Source: Luidia sarsii (lineage: Eukaryota; Echinodermata; Asteroidea; Paxillosida; Luidiidae). Taken from it: a stretch of 64,000 nt of DNA. The position numbers and the translations under genes are program-made. The notes beneath the pieces are model-generated. The model made no database searches. It was not told the DNA's origin and saw nothing but the letters and a program-made list of their open reading frames with translations. This document shows positions 1 through 11,200 of this stretch, piece by piece. Location: assembly GCA_949987565.1 (NCBI GenBank), contig OX465111.1:4113590-4177589 (forward strand). The letters are read 5' to 3'. Positions within the stretch are counted from its first letter, which is position 1, and every line of letters begins with the position of its first letter.

Positions 1-53
1 TTAATATCAAAAGCTTTCAATCCATACACCAGCAAAAGAGAGGTCTGACTTAC

Positions 54-99
54 CTCTGCACACTGGCTTATGATTTTTCTGGATGTTTCTCCAAAGTCA
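54..99 (-). pseudogene. Second copy of the 46-nt exon-like unit
   Basis: Same length, acceptor (TTGACTTTGCAG) and donor (GTAAGT) as 1291-1336, differing at about 8 of 46 positions. In the frame open in the other copy it has an in-frame TAA; another frame is open (DFGETSRKIISQCAE). It may be a decayed or mutually exclusive exon duplicate. Confidence 0.3.
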
Positions 100-576
100 C
101 TGCAAAGTCAAACAAACAAATGATTGTGACTTCATTAATTAAATCAAGAACATTTGTATCAAGATCAAACTTTCACATTCTGGCCAACAAATAAAGGGCG
201 CCCTTTTTTGGCGCACCAAATTTCCAAAGTCAGGAACCTAGACGTCTATTATCTTGCTCACACGTTCTTGTGTTGAGGGTCCCGACTACTTATTACAGAT
301 GCATGGTTACACATTTTACGCGACTGTTGTTGACAAGACCGCGCATTCTTTTGACTTCTTTTGTCTTTTTGAGTTGACATATCTCCCCAATAATCCAAAT
401 AAAATACATGTAGTCTCAAAACAACTCTAATCAAGGATGAAATTGGCTGAAAATATGCTTATGAATGCAAAAAAGGGGCACAACGGCCAATAAAGAGGGC
501 AACAACGGCACTGGCCGTCGTTCAATTCAAGCCATGCAATGGATTTGTTACTATAGAGCTTCCAAAGGTCACATGA

Positions 577-690
577 AGGAGAGGGGAAGGAGGAGGGGGG
601 AGAAGGAGAAGGGAGAAGGAGAAGGGAGAAGGAGAAGGGAGAAGGAGAAGGGAGAAGGAGAAGGGAGAGGGGGAAGAAGGGGGGGAGGGG
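577..690 (+). repeat. Polypurine microsatellite (GAGAAGGA)n
   Basis: GAAGGAGAAGGGA-type units for about 110 bp with hardly any pyrimidines. Open in several frames because of composition only. Confidence 0.85.
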
Positions 691-1290
691 AAGGGGTAGG
701 GAGAACATCAGACTGCCAGAAGTCAATAACAAATTCAATCAAAACCATGTATCAGACAATATTAAAAGGAAATTAAAACTACCCCTCTATCAAGAACAAA
801 GGGAAAACAACATTGATTAAAATATTGTCACGGTAACAAATGAACAAAATCTTCAAATATACAATGAGAAAGAGACAGAGAAAGAAAAAGGGGAAGAGAA
901 GGTATTAAGCAGATCAAGCAGTAAAACAAAATGCTGCATGAGAATAATTTCAATCAAAAATACAAGAAAGCTTCCACAACACATTTATAGAAATGTATTA
1001 AACATGGAAACATGCCATGTGAACAATTACCAATTCTATAGTTAAACATTAGCCAGTTCATGATTAAATTAGACACAGGCTTTGCTTCAAGGGATACATG
1101 GACACAAAATACATGCAATGAATGAAGGCATGACATCAAAAGAATGAAAAACATAGGATACAAACACCACATATGCTGAGAATTAACCATGGGAATGAGA
1201 AGATTATGAATGACATTCAATTTGAGCATATGTGTGGTTTATATTAAAACCTTTCCATCCATACTCTGGTAATAGAGAGGTATGACTTAC

Positions 1291-1336
1291 CGCTGCACAA
1301 TGGCTTCTGGTATTTCTGAATGTTTCTCCAAAGTAA
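1291..1336 (-). CDS. Possible 46-nt exon of a leftward gene (intact copy)
   Basis: Bounded by acceptor TTTGACTTTGCAG and a perfect GTAAGT donor. In phase 1 it reads ITLEKHSEIPEAIVQ, which can join to a candidate first exon at 3234-3267. The same unit is repeated at 54-99 and, decayed, near 2440-2490 and 2720-2810. Function unknown. Confidence 0.35.
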
Positions 1337-1384
1337 CTGCAAAGTCAAATGAACAAAAGAACATTGCTCATAATCTGATGAGGA

Positions 1385-1580
1385 AGAGAAAGAGGAAATC
1401 GCCAGGTAGGCAGTGGGACAGGGGGAAGGATGAGGGGGGGGGGTAAGGTTGAAGGGTTAGGAGAAGGGCAGGCAGAGTGGGAGGGGATGGAGGAGAAAGG
1501 GGTAGGTGGTGGTACACAGTATGTGAAGAAGGAGGGGAGGAGGATGAGGTGGGAAAGGGGGAAGAAAAAAGGAGGAAGAG
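1385..1580 (+). repeat. Imperfect GA/GG-rich purine tract
   Basis: Purine-rich stretch (AGGAAG, GGGGGG, GGAGGATG) interrupted by GGTAGGTGG; low complexity. Confidence 0.6.
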
Positions 1581-2215
1581 TAAGAGACATTGACTGATTG
1601 CACCTAATTTTGGTCAGGTAAACTATAGTGGGTATCAAACCATCACCAAACATGGCGGCGCCCAGTTCAAGGTGCAGCAGTTGTACCCTACATGATTGTT
1701 GCACTAATTTGTTTTATCAAGGCTTTTCTTTCTCAAAATCTATGCAGAATATTCCGGAGTTTGTACCCGTGACCATAACAGAATAAAAAACAAAATTCGG
1801 ACTATTCTTAAAGAACAATTTCCAAAAACTGGGAACAACATTAGTCATGCTGTTGATGCATGCCTAATTTTGATACCTATTCTTCAAAGGATAGAGTTGG
1901 TTAATAATCTGCAGGGAAATGAGGCAAGGACATGCATGATAATATTTAAAGATATGATAATTAAAACCTGAAATGTAATTAAGGTTAAAAACACCATACA
2001 TCTCTTGTGAAATAACAATTGCAATGGCAGGATACAAAATTGTGAGGGTACGAGACATCTATAAATCTGAGTATATCAGTCATGTCCAACATGTAGCCAC
2101 AATACACGTATGTCGATATGAAGGGAGCTAAATTTGAATGCAGTGGCTATTGTTACGGCAGTCGTCCGTGTGGTTCCCTCACTTCAAAGTATTCATCAGC
2201 ATTGCAGGCTGTTGA

Positions 2216-2245
2216 ACCAGACTATTTGTTGATAGTCTGGTTCCA
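2216..2245. repeat. Short perfect hairpin
   Basis: AACCAGACTAT ... ATAGTCTGGTT with an 8-base loop just left of the larger hairpin. Confidence 0.6.
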
Positions 2246-2347
2246 AGACTTGGCAAGAGATAAACATCCTTATAAATTGTGCTAAGTACATCAGGGAACC
2301 AAATGGATGACTGCCGTAAACATAGCCACTGCGAAATTCGAATGACA

Positions 2348-2408
2348 CATGGAAAGGTTTTAGTATTTCGATGCATGTGCCATGCATGAGATACTAAAAC
2401 CTTTCCAA
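2348..2408. repeat. Inverted repeat (hairpin)
   Basis: GGAAAGGTTTTAGTATTTCG and CATGCATG pair with CATGCATGAGATACTAAAACC and TTTCC across a 3-bp loop; two or three mismatches over about 27 bp. Confidence 0.7.
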
Positions 2409-3233
2409 CCAAACTCCAGCGAAAGGCTTAACTTACCACTCCATACTGCACATGCTGATCAATACTCTGTCTGGAAGATTATCAAGTCACTGCAATTTCA
2501 AAAGGACAAAACAATGGGACTATTTAGAATTTACTATCATCAGTATCAGTATCACTATAAGAAGCACTCAGTATCAATAAACCCATGCTGAATGGTTTTT
2601 AAATCAAAATCGGGTTACCAAGATATAGAGGTTTGCTTCACCTCGAATGACACATGCATGAAATACTAAAACCTTTCCATTCAAACTCCAGCAAGAGTCC
2701 TAACTTCATAACTAACTCCTAGTCCTAGTATACTAGTTAGTACACATGCTGATCAATACTCTGTCTGGAAGATTATCACTATCAAATATCAGAAGTCACT
2801 GCAAGTACCCAACAAAGGAATAGGACTATTTCCCACCAACCATGCTGAATTGCTTTTCTAATCGGGTTACGAAGATAAAGGTTTGCTCCAGTTTAAACAG
2901 CAGAATTTAAGAATAGCATTAAAACAAAATAATGGACTTTTAAAAATATATATTAGTCTACTGAGTACTGGGTTTATTTTGAGGTAACAAGCATTTTTAG
3001 GCAACGTACATGTATTTGTATGTACATACATCATCATGTACTGTAGGGAAAAAAATCAAGATGGCGACGAAGTGCAACTCTTCGAGTCAGGTACAATGAA
3101 ATAAAGTCCTGCAAATTAAAGCTCGTTTTCCTTACAATTCAAGTTATACTACATGCATATTTACCCCACAATTAAGATTCGTTCGTAACAAACAACAAGT
3201 AGTTAGCTCACCTTCATTATGACCAGTTCTTAC

Positions 3234-3267
3234 TACTTCTAGCTGCCAGGGTGAGCAGACGAGACAT
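3234..3267 (-). CDS. Possible first coding exon of the leftward gene
   Basis: ATG then SRLLTLAARS, ending one base into a codon at donor GTAAGA. Arg-containing, no acidic residues, resembling a mitochondrial presequence. It joins in phase with 1291-1336. A longer start (MVVYE...) is in frame upstream. Supported only by splice phase and composition. Confidence 0.3.
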
Positions 3268-3965
3268 TTCGTAGACGACCATTTTTCATGCTACATCATG
3301 GCGGACGACTGGAACGCAACGCACGCCAACTACACAATGGGCAGTACCCACGTGGTATGCACATTTTGAATCTACTGTAATAATTATGCACTAAATATTC
3401 CTTCTCAGACCTTAACTCTCAACTGCGACTAATAATTATGTACATATATTTCAAATGTCATTTTACCAAGAAAACATTTAACCATTGGAGAAACAATTGT
3501 GTATTTCTCGCAATTGTATGCTATAGGTCACGTGCGGTGGTCATTGATCATAGAGAAGAATGAAGCAGTTGGTTTCATAACGCCCTCTTGCTGTCCATTG
3601 GAAGAGATGCGCACAAGTTAATAGGGTTGGTCAGTGAAGCTTGCCGTGAAGTTTATAATACGAATTCAGAATTGTGACTGACTAGTGCGCACGCACATAC
3701 GCACTGTACTGCCGTCCGCTTCGTTGCTACGGTGTCTTCCCGGCGCTAATCGGGCATTCCCGAAAGGGGAACGGGGGAATGAGGGAAGAGGAAGGGGCTG
3801 GTTCCCGTCCCCTACCTGGTCCCCAAACGTCTCACGTCCTCCAAAATCCACGGCCTGTGGTTGGTTTTGCGCATGCGCTTTCATTTGTCTATTTTGATAT
3901 ATAGATGATGTAATGTAAACATGACTTTGCGTATTATGACGGCGTAGCACATGGCTCTCTGTACT

Positions 3966-4026
3966 GGCTTCGAACCTGGGAGCCATGGTTAGTGGTTAGA
4001 GATGAGCCAGTTACGCTACCGATACC
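3966..4026 (-). repeat. tRNA-like sequence 1 (SINE-type)
   Basis: On the minus strand, GGTAGCGTAACTGG matches a pol III A box and GGTTCGAAGCC a B box, about 30 bp apart. Acceptor-stem pairing and the anticodon arm are poor, so this is a tRNA-derived repeat rather than a functional tRNA. Confidence 0.55.
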
Positions 4027-4112
4027 ACTTTTTTTCAAATTTCTAGATAATTAAACCATCGGTTTGTACTTGGTAATAAAACAAATTAAGAAACGAAGTT
4101 GCTTTAGGCTAC

Positions 4113-4174
4113 TGGCTTCGAACCCGGGAGCCATGGTTAGTTGTTCTAGGTACGCATGTTACGCTACCGGCACC
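4113..4174 (-). repeat. tRNA-like sequence 2 (SINE-type)
   Basis: Second copy about 147 bp from the first, with the same box A (GGTAGCGTAAC) and box B (GGGTTCGAAGCC); the intervening flank (ACTTGGTAATA, ACAAATTAA) is also duplicated. Confidence 0.55.
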
Positions 4175-4499
4175 CCTTGTTTTCTTTCTTCAAATGTTTA
4201 GATACTTGGTAATATAACAAATTAAAAAAACCAAAGATGGTCATGTCAACTATATATAGTACAGACATAAAGCTTAAAACTGGGAAAGTGAATTTGTATT
4301 GGAGTACCTCTTTAATACATTGTGGTCCATGGTCCATTTATGTCAATCTCCGTTTCATTTTCAGCTATCAACAAACAAGCATGTTGAAACAGCATGTATT
4401 TACACACAGATAGACCGCCATGTAATTGTATAACTCAGGATCTTGTTGCTCCTGACTGACCCAAGTGGGAGTTCCTAAATTACTTGCAACGACACGTAC

Positions 4500-4547
4500 C
4501 TTCAATCTGTAGCGAAGACATGCAAAGAATAGACGACGTAGGTCCAT
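4500..4547 (-). CDS. Alternative candidate first exon on the minus strand
   Basis: ATG then DLRRLFFACLRYRLK ending exactly at donor GTACGT (phase 0). Could be the start of the leftward gene or chance; no downstream partner was identified with a matching phase. Confidence 0.2.
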
Positions 4548-4559
4548 ATAACGACGAGT

Positions 4560-4900
4560 TCTCGAAGAAATCCAGGGGGAATTCGACCCGAACCTGGGAA
4601 ACTAAATCGGTTACTTTAGACACTTCAATGTCACCCCATGGCGTTCAAGCTAACATGGCGGCCAAGTTGTCTGCTTTCCACGTGCGTCAATATAATAAGC
4701 AATGTTCGGCGTTGCGTGTTCGACAAGCGGTCAAAACATTCCACAGTTGGCGCCCAGCCAACCATTGGCTCCTTAGCTCATGAATATGTATGAATATCAA
4801 TGACCGGACGAACAGCTCCCTCTTACAACGCGGGAACCAGAGTATAATTATGGTCGTTATACAAAGCCTCATTCTTTCTACTGTTAACTTGAAACACAAG
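4560..4900. promoter_or_regulatory. Possible divergent promoter region
   Basis: Opposed ATG-containing stretches (leftward at 4547; rightward ATGGCGGCCAAG at 4654) flank this interval. It contains CCAAT boxes in both orientations around 4755-4765 and is more CpG-rich than its surroundings. No TATA box is evident. Weak support. Confidence 0.2.
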
Positions 4901-7460
4901 CTCAATAACAGAAAGGCAGAGCGTTATAGAGTTGAGAAGCTCAGGGCATTGAAACGCGTCTGTTAGTTTATTTTTGTTACATTTTCTGTCGGGCTCTGTC
5001 GGTAGGACAATTTGTCTGTCTGTCTGCTTGTTTGTTATTTGTTTGTTTTGTTTTGTTTGGCATCAATCTATTTTTTTTGTATCATGGTGTAATAAATATA
5101 TTTAATATACACGTATTTTGTGAACTACTGGGTTAAGGACTGAACACTTCTTGTACCATTTTTTAAACTTTTGAACAAATGGTATAGAAAACTTTGACTA
5201 GTCCGGGCACTGAAACCGAGACATCTGCATTTTTAAATGTTAGATGTATTATAATAAGAATCACTACATTTCAGATAAATATTGATAACTTGTCATTTTA
5301 ATGCTCTCCCATGCACAAGTTTATTCATTACCTTAATATTGACAAAGTTCTGGATTGTTACTGGTTTGTCGATTTACTTGGTTTGGTTTGAAACCGATGG
5401 TATGTAAACAAATTATTACACATTTTCATAAAATCAACGAGATAATAACATAATCATGCATGTTTTAACGTGTCATTACCGTATTTTATCAGGGTACATA
5501 TGTAGGCCTTTGACTGTAGAGTATTACTTTTTTTTAATTAGTTTTAAGGGGTCTATCATTTAACTTTTCAATTAAACAAGTTCGTGTCACTTCATCCTAG
5601 CCCCACCCATGAACCCTTGAGATGTTAATACAGGTAATAACCACCAAGATTCAAATTTGACTCGATCGTGGCAAACGCTTTGGCATATAAAGAGGCCAAC
5701 ATATCATAGTTTTGTCATTTGTGACTCATCGTGGGTCTATAGTGTCTACATTGTGAGATTAAAATCCACTAACCAGGAAGACAGTGGCTGGAAGTTCCTT
5801 TTGTTTGATAGGCACATCGTAATCCCACAAACTACCTTTCTGTGAGGAAAGGCCAAAAGGCCATGAAGGTTCCGGGGAAGGGGGTCGATGGGGATAAGCT
5901 TGCATCATACGAGGAACGAAACTGAAAGACTTTCTACCCCGAAAAATCTACATCTATCTAAGACTCATACATTTAACATGGACAGTGGGATTTTGCCTTC
6001 ATTTTAGAATAAAAACCTGTATGACAAAAACAATTGTCACTTTTAGCTTGCTTGAAACGTGGCTTGTTATTGAAATGATTGGGCTTGGTATTTTTAAGAT
6101 ATCACTACGGTTTACATTTTATTTCTTTAAAAATGATCTTTTTGTCATGCCATTCCACAAGCATTGCTTAAAACTGAATGGTATTGCTATATACTAAAAC
6201 AAGGCTATGGGGCCTATGCAGGTTTCTAAAACCAACTTCTCAATGTTGGTTACTTTGAATGAGTTTTCGAATATCCTGTCGTCACTTCAAGTATAAATAA
6301 AATAATGCTTTTACAGTTCATATGTTGCAGCACAACAAGGTAATCAATATACAAGGATATAACTTGTTTCAAACTACAAAACCATATTCGAAGTTGATTA
6401 ATTGGTTCCCCTTCCAAAACGAAACAAAAAAAGCTACCCCGAATACCTACCCCACTTATGTCAACCTTTCTTTTATACATTTTATATAAAACAGTAGTAA
6501 AAGCACACCAAGGAAAAAAATACGAGAAAATTACGAGAACACTGATATTAATATAGAATTAAAATAATGTAACATGAACTTATACATTTACCATATATCG
6601 CTACCCGAACCTTCAAAATACTACAACTTGTGCTTAATTTTGGAAGTGTCCAGGGTATCTCTGATATTTCTCTCTCCTAATTGGAATTTATTTGGAATCA
6701 TTATCAACTGACCTACATCCCCACACCCAGTTACTCGAAAACTCAATGAAACAAATCGGTTGTTTCCGGACCTCTCGAGTGGATGTTATATTTTACTCAC
6801 ACGCAGATCATGTGAGTTGGAGCCCGAATTGTCTAGATGCTTATGGTATGTGTAATGACAGGGCACCAGCCACAACAGCAAAACTAGACAATCCTGGCAG
6901 AGTCAAATATAAAAGAAATATCTTAACAATTATCATGAAATAATTGGGTAAAACAATAACTTTAAGGAAATAATTGTTACAGACAACTTGAATTTTAATA
7001 GGGAAGAAATGGCAAAGCTCGCACTTACAATAAAATAATTACGACTATACAACGGTGTTAAAGAAGTAAAGAAAGATACATTTGGTTACAAATCTTTCGT
7101 TTATATATAACAAAATATCCTAATACACTGAAAAATATGAGATTGTTGACACTATTTTGTTTTATATATATATTTTTCAGCTTTTTATGGCTTAGGTTGT
7201 TAACAATAAACACATACTTACAAAAATATTCACCCCCAAATTCTTGCTAAATAAATAACAAGGTTCCAACAATTTTCCAGCCCCTTCATCATTCAAAATC
7301 ATCGAAAAGGGGGAAATGGAAACAGTTAATATTTGTGATAAAAATACTTGCAAACAGCCTCTAACAGTATCTCATAAAAAGCCATTAAAAAAAATAATGT
7401 ACTGGTTAGGAAGCCAGACTATTAATGGTATCTTTATATATACATGTTTTGTATATATGC
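4900..7460. other. AT-rich intergenic stretch
   Basis: About 2.5 kb between the possible promoter region and the hemicentin 3' end. Only short chance ORFs, poly-A/T runs and TATA-rich DNA are seen; no gene or clear repeat family recognised. Confidence 0.5.
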
Positions 7461-7468
7461 AACACAAA

Positions 7469-7474
7469 TTTATT
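7469..7474 (-). terminator. Candidate polyadenylation signal for hemicentin
   Basis: First AATAAA on the minus strand after the stop codon, about 585 bp downstream. No closer AATAAA or ATTAAA was seen. The implied 3' UTR would contain one interspersed repeat copy (7578-7690). Confidence 0.35.
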
Positions 7475-7577
7475 GTAATCGTTGGTATAAAAATCTTAGA
7501 ATTTTTTTGACTTCTGAAAGAAATGCTCAAGCACTAGCATTTCCCCCTGAGATGTTTCTGTTGGGAATCTCAGAGGA

Positions 7578-7690
7578 AGGTTTGTGGTGACACCATGTAA
7601 CACATCACTTTTGAGACGTGTGGCTCTGAAAAGAGTTGGCAACTCAATGTTTCAGGTAGTGTGCCAGCTGTCAGGAGACTGTTGGGAATC
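7578..7690 (+). repeat. Interspersed repeat, GGTGACACCATG family, copy 1
   Basis: GTGGTGACACCATGTAA, GTGTGGCTCTGAAAAG, GGCAACTCAATGTTTC and TGTCAGGAGACTG recur in related form at 15241-15425 and 42395-42530. Confidence 0.65.
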
Positions 7691-8057
7691 TGATCCAAAA
7701 GGCTCAACAATTAAAACAGAAAATAAGCCTCATTGCTTGACTGAGAGAGTTTTCCTTATCTGTGTGACTGCGTGACAGGGATTCAGAAGACAATTAAGGG
7801 TGGACTCAAGCAGATTATTTGCCACCTGTTTACCAAGATTTGATGACCACTCAAACCTTCTGTGTGGTCCTTCAGTAGCTTAAAAGAGCGTTGCTAGTTT
7901 TGCTTTTCAGGCAATCTGACAATCAAAGCCATATATCTTATAAAGCACTGAGGACTGTCAAATCTTGTTTATCATCACAGAGTTTGCTGGAGAGGGTAAT
8001 GTGGGACAGGGGCAGGCTGGTGGGTCAGAGGATAGAGGGGAGGGGGGAAGGGCCCTT

Positions 8058-8249
8058 TTAGTAAGGGTAGGCTGACACAGAGATGTAGATGACCTCTCTG
8101 GTGGCGTACTCAAAGTCGTTGTTCTGGTCCGAGATGGAGGCCTTTACGACGAGCTCATAGCGCTTAGGCTCGTTGAGCGGAGCTGTGGTGGACACGTATG
8201 TCTTTCCATACTCTTCCCGTATCTCAAATGGCAACTTGCAATTGCATTG
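8058..8249 (-). CDS. HMCN1: Hemicentin last exon: fibulin-type C-terminal domain, part 2, with stop
   Basis: 192 nt including TAA at 8058-8060, phase 0 start. The last residues YISVSAYPY match human hemicentin [23 protein letters not shown] matches the RxAETYRMRVRAS strand. QCNC at the start adds two Cys not in the human sequence I know. Confidence 0.95.
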   Translation of the reverse strand, partial: QCNCKLPFEIREEYGKTYVSTTAPLNEPKRYELVVKASISDQNNDFEYATREVIYISVSAYPY

Positions 8250-11200
8250 CTGTACAGGTGAGAAGGGGAGGAGAAATTGAGAAGAGTTATTTACCTCTGG
8301 TAGAGAGCCATCAATTCTATATATTTCCACCAAAGTGTTGGGTACACACAATGGTAGGTACACAACACACCGATAGGTATCCACTTCAGAGGGTTGGTAC
8401 ACACCACAGGTGTAACACTACCGTGTTGGCTCTACCCTATACATTTGTACATACCTGCTCTGAGATATCTCTGTCCACAATCTCAAAGTTGACGTTCTTC
8501 TCCTCCGTACCGTCCGACTTGATGACCTTCATGATAAAGAGGTAGCGGGTCGGCCAGTCGGCCAATTCACGAGACACTGCAAAGGTCTTGAACCAGATGA
8601 TATTCTCCAGGTATTTGCATTCTGCTTTTGAGCAATCCTTAATGCAGCTGTTCCCAAGAGAAAAGATAGGCAAATAATGAGACTGGTCTCTGTAAGCAAG
8701 ATCATGAACAAAAGGATGCCACGATGATGACATGGTGAATGTGCCCTAGAAGTTATCTTTTTTGCCAGGGACAACCAAGTTCCTAATGGACTCATTTTGG
8801 GGAAATATACCATTTATACCATTTATATATCATTTTGTGGATAGATGCAGAAAGTTAGAAAAGTTGACCATCCAAACCTGACAAATTGGGACCTTTCAGT
8901 TTCACAGCTGTCAGAATTAGTTCACACATTTATAGTCTCACGGGTCAATTCACCAATTGTGAGTACCGGTATGCCAAGCCTTGGCAGACACTAAGAGCAA
9001 TGATGCCCTCTACCAGCACTGGACATAAGACCTCCCATTTCAGTGCACTGGGAGTTGGGCAGCGGCCACCTTTTTTCGCACTGGGCAAGTACATGTACTC
9101 AGCAATATCAACATGAGACACCCCAAGCTTTGTCAGACACTCGAGCAATACCAGAGTTGAACTCTTATAGGGAATAATAGCATGTGGCTGTCCATTCTGG
9201 AGGCACATTGCTGCCCTGGGGCTACATTGCTGCCCTGAGGCTACATGTACATTGCTGTCCTGTGGCCAGATTGCTGCCCTGTGGCTTCATTGCTGCCCTG
9301 GGGCACATGCACGTAGATGCCCTGGGGCTACATTGCTGCCCTGGGGCTACATTGCTGCCCTAGGGCTACATTGCTGCCCTGGGGCCACACTGCTGCTCCA
9401 CGTACCTGTACTGGGTGCCCTCAGAGGTGTCTACCTCCAGCCGACGGTAGTGTTCTGGGCACCGTATGTGAACACACTCATAGCTGCCCAGCATGTTGAA
9501 GCACAACCTGTTGCGACCACAGTCATTGCGTTCAGTACACTCATTGATGTCTATTAGGGAGAGAGAAATATTGAGTGAGTAATGAAAAGACAGTAAACTA
9601 GAGGTTTATGTCTGTTGGCAAACAGAACATAACGCTTTTCCGCATCTGGTTCTCTAAAAAAATAAATAATTGACATGGCCCCGGAGGGTGTTTCTGAACT
9701 ACATCCCCAATAGATATAAACAAAACAATGAAAAAATCTTGCTCCGTTGGCCAAATATGCTCAATTGAATATAAAAATCTGAAAAGTTCATGACCTCATT
9801 AATATTCATGACATGACGTCACGATCAAATGAGGGCAATTTTTGGATACACCTTTTCCCAACTTAGATACAGTGCAAAATTGAAACCAAACGAACTTGTA
9901 CTTTTGCCTACCGTATAATTGAGTTTGAAATTTGCCCCTTTAAAGCGCTGTCACGTCACACCTGGTGACGTCATGACTTTTCAAGACTAAGGCACAACAT
10001 TTAAGCAAGGGTTCTATGCATTTGCCAAGTTTGAAAAACCAAAGTTTGTTCAATGGCAAAAGTGCCTTCCGAAAAAACCCTGTGCTTTGTCTATGGGATT
10101 TTTCCGACAAGAAAAATCAGAAGAAAAAAACAACAGAACAAAAACAATAGCTTTTCCGCTTCACGGCGGAAAAGCTAATAAAATGAGCGTGGAATGATTT
10201 TTTCCATGGCTAGCTTCGAGGATCTAGGATCAAGGCTAGCTTCCCTTCCTGCCATTCATATTTCCTTCTAACCACCTCTTACAGATGCTCAGAAGGCTGG
10301 CAGGTGGAGGAATTGAGAGACAATATCCACATGCCATCACTGGGCAGGGATGGGATCATGGGTCAACTTGGTGTATTGGTGAGGAATATTTTGTACCTTG
10401 ACATGACTTCCTGTCACTATGCAGCCTGTAGCCCTGTGGGCAGGAACAGCGATAGGAACCGTCTGTATTGTGGCAGTAGCCCTGGCAGAATTTGAAGTTC
10501 ATCTTGGGGCCTTCCAAACATTCATCAACATCTGCAGAAAAGAAAAAGGTCAAAAGAACAGATGAAAACTAACCAATGAACCCCCAAATGTCTGGGAATT
10601 TTTAAGTTCACATAAATTGGACTAATCACAATACAAATTAAAAGCCCTTTTCTGATAGACATCACCATCTCTCTACTATCTATGAAGCTGTTCAACCTGT
10701 AGAGAGGAGCCTCCAAACCAGTGTAGTCAATTATGTGTTGAGCCTTCAATAAGAAGCAATTCCCCATGATCTGTATAATTCTCGGGTGATCACACAGCTC
10801 TTTCAATCAGATGGACTTACATGTAGCCTCGCGTCCGAGTCCCCCCCCCAAAAAAAAAAAAAAAAATGGGGAGAAAGTGGGACTCGAGTCTGAAACTAAA
10901 ACGCTAGTCCAAGTCTAAGCACTCAACTCTTTCACAAAAAGTGGAGTATTAGTCAGTGGAGTACTGGTATGATTCCAGGAAAATGGTTTTTAAATTGGAC
11001 TCAGGTTGGAAATGGGACTTGAGTCAGACTCAAGTTTTGAGTCAACAGTCAGCCTTAGTCCGAATCATTTGTCATCCTGAGCCGATTCTCAAGGAAAATA
11101 GGACGCAATTCTGGATGCGAGTATGCAAAGGGCACCAGTCCTGCTCTGTAAGACCTCAAGCACTCACCTAAACAGCCTTGCTGTGTCTCCCGGTAGCCTG

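Larger units (their letters stand above)
1..2895. repeat. Degenerate duplication block (four copies of an exon-like unit with flank)
   Basis: A flank reading roughly ACTAAAACCTTTCCA plus CCAGC...GACTTAC recurs at about 1-60, 1236-1290, 2390-2440 and 2660-2710, each followed by the exon-like unit or its remnant. The last two copies belong to a direct duplication of about 270-300 bp (2338-2640 and 2642-2892). Confidence 0.6.

Noticed and set aside
3966..4174. Functional tRNA genes
   Set aside because: A and B boxes are present, but the acceptor and T stems do not pair properly; better explained as tRNA-derived repeats.
4484..4783. Plus-strand ORF of 99 codons (inner start ATGGCGGCCAAG)
   Set aside because: The inner part is basic and lacks acidic residues, but there is no downstream exon or donor that extends it; not enough for a gene call.
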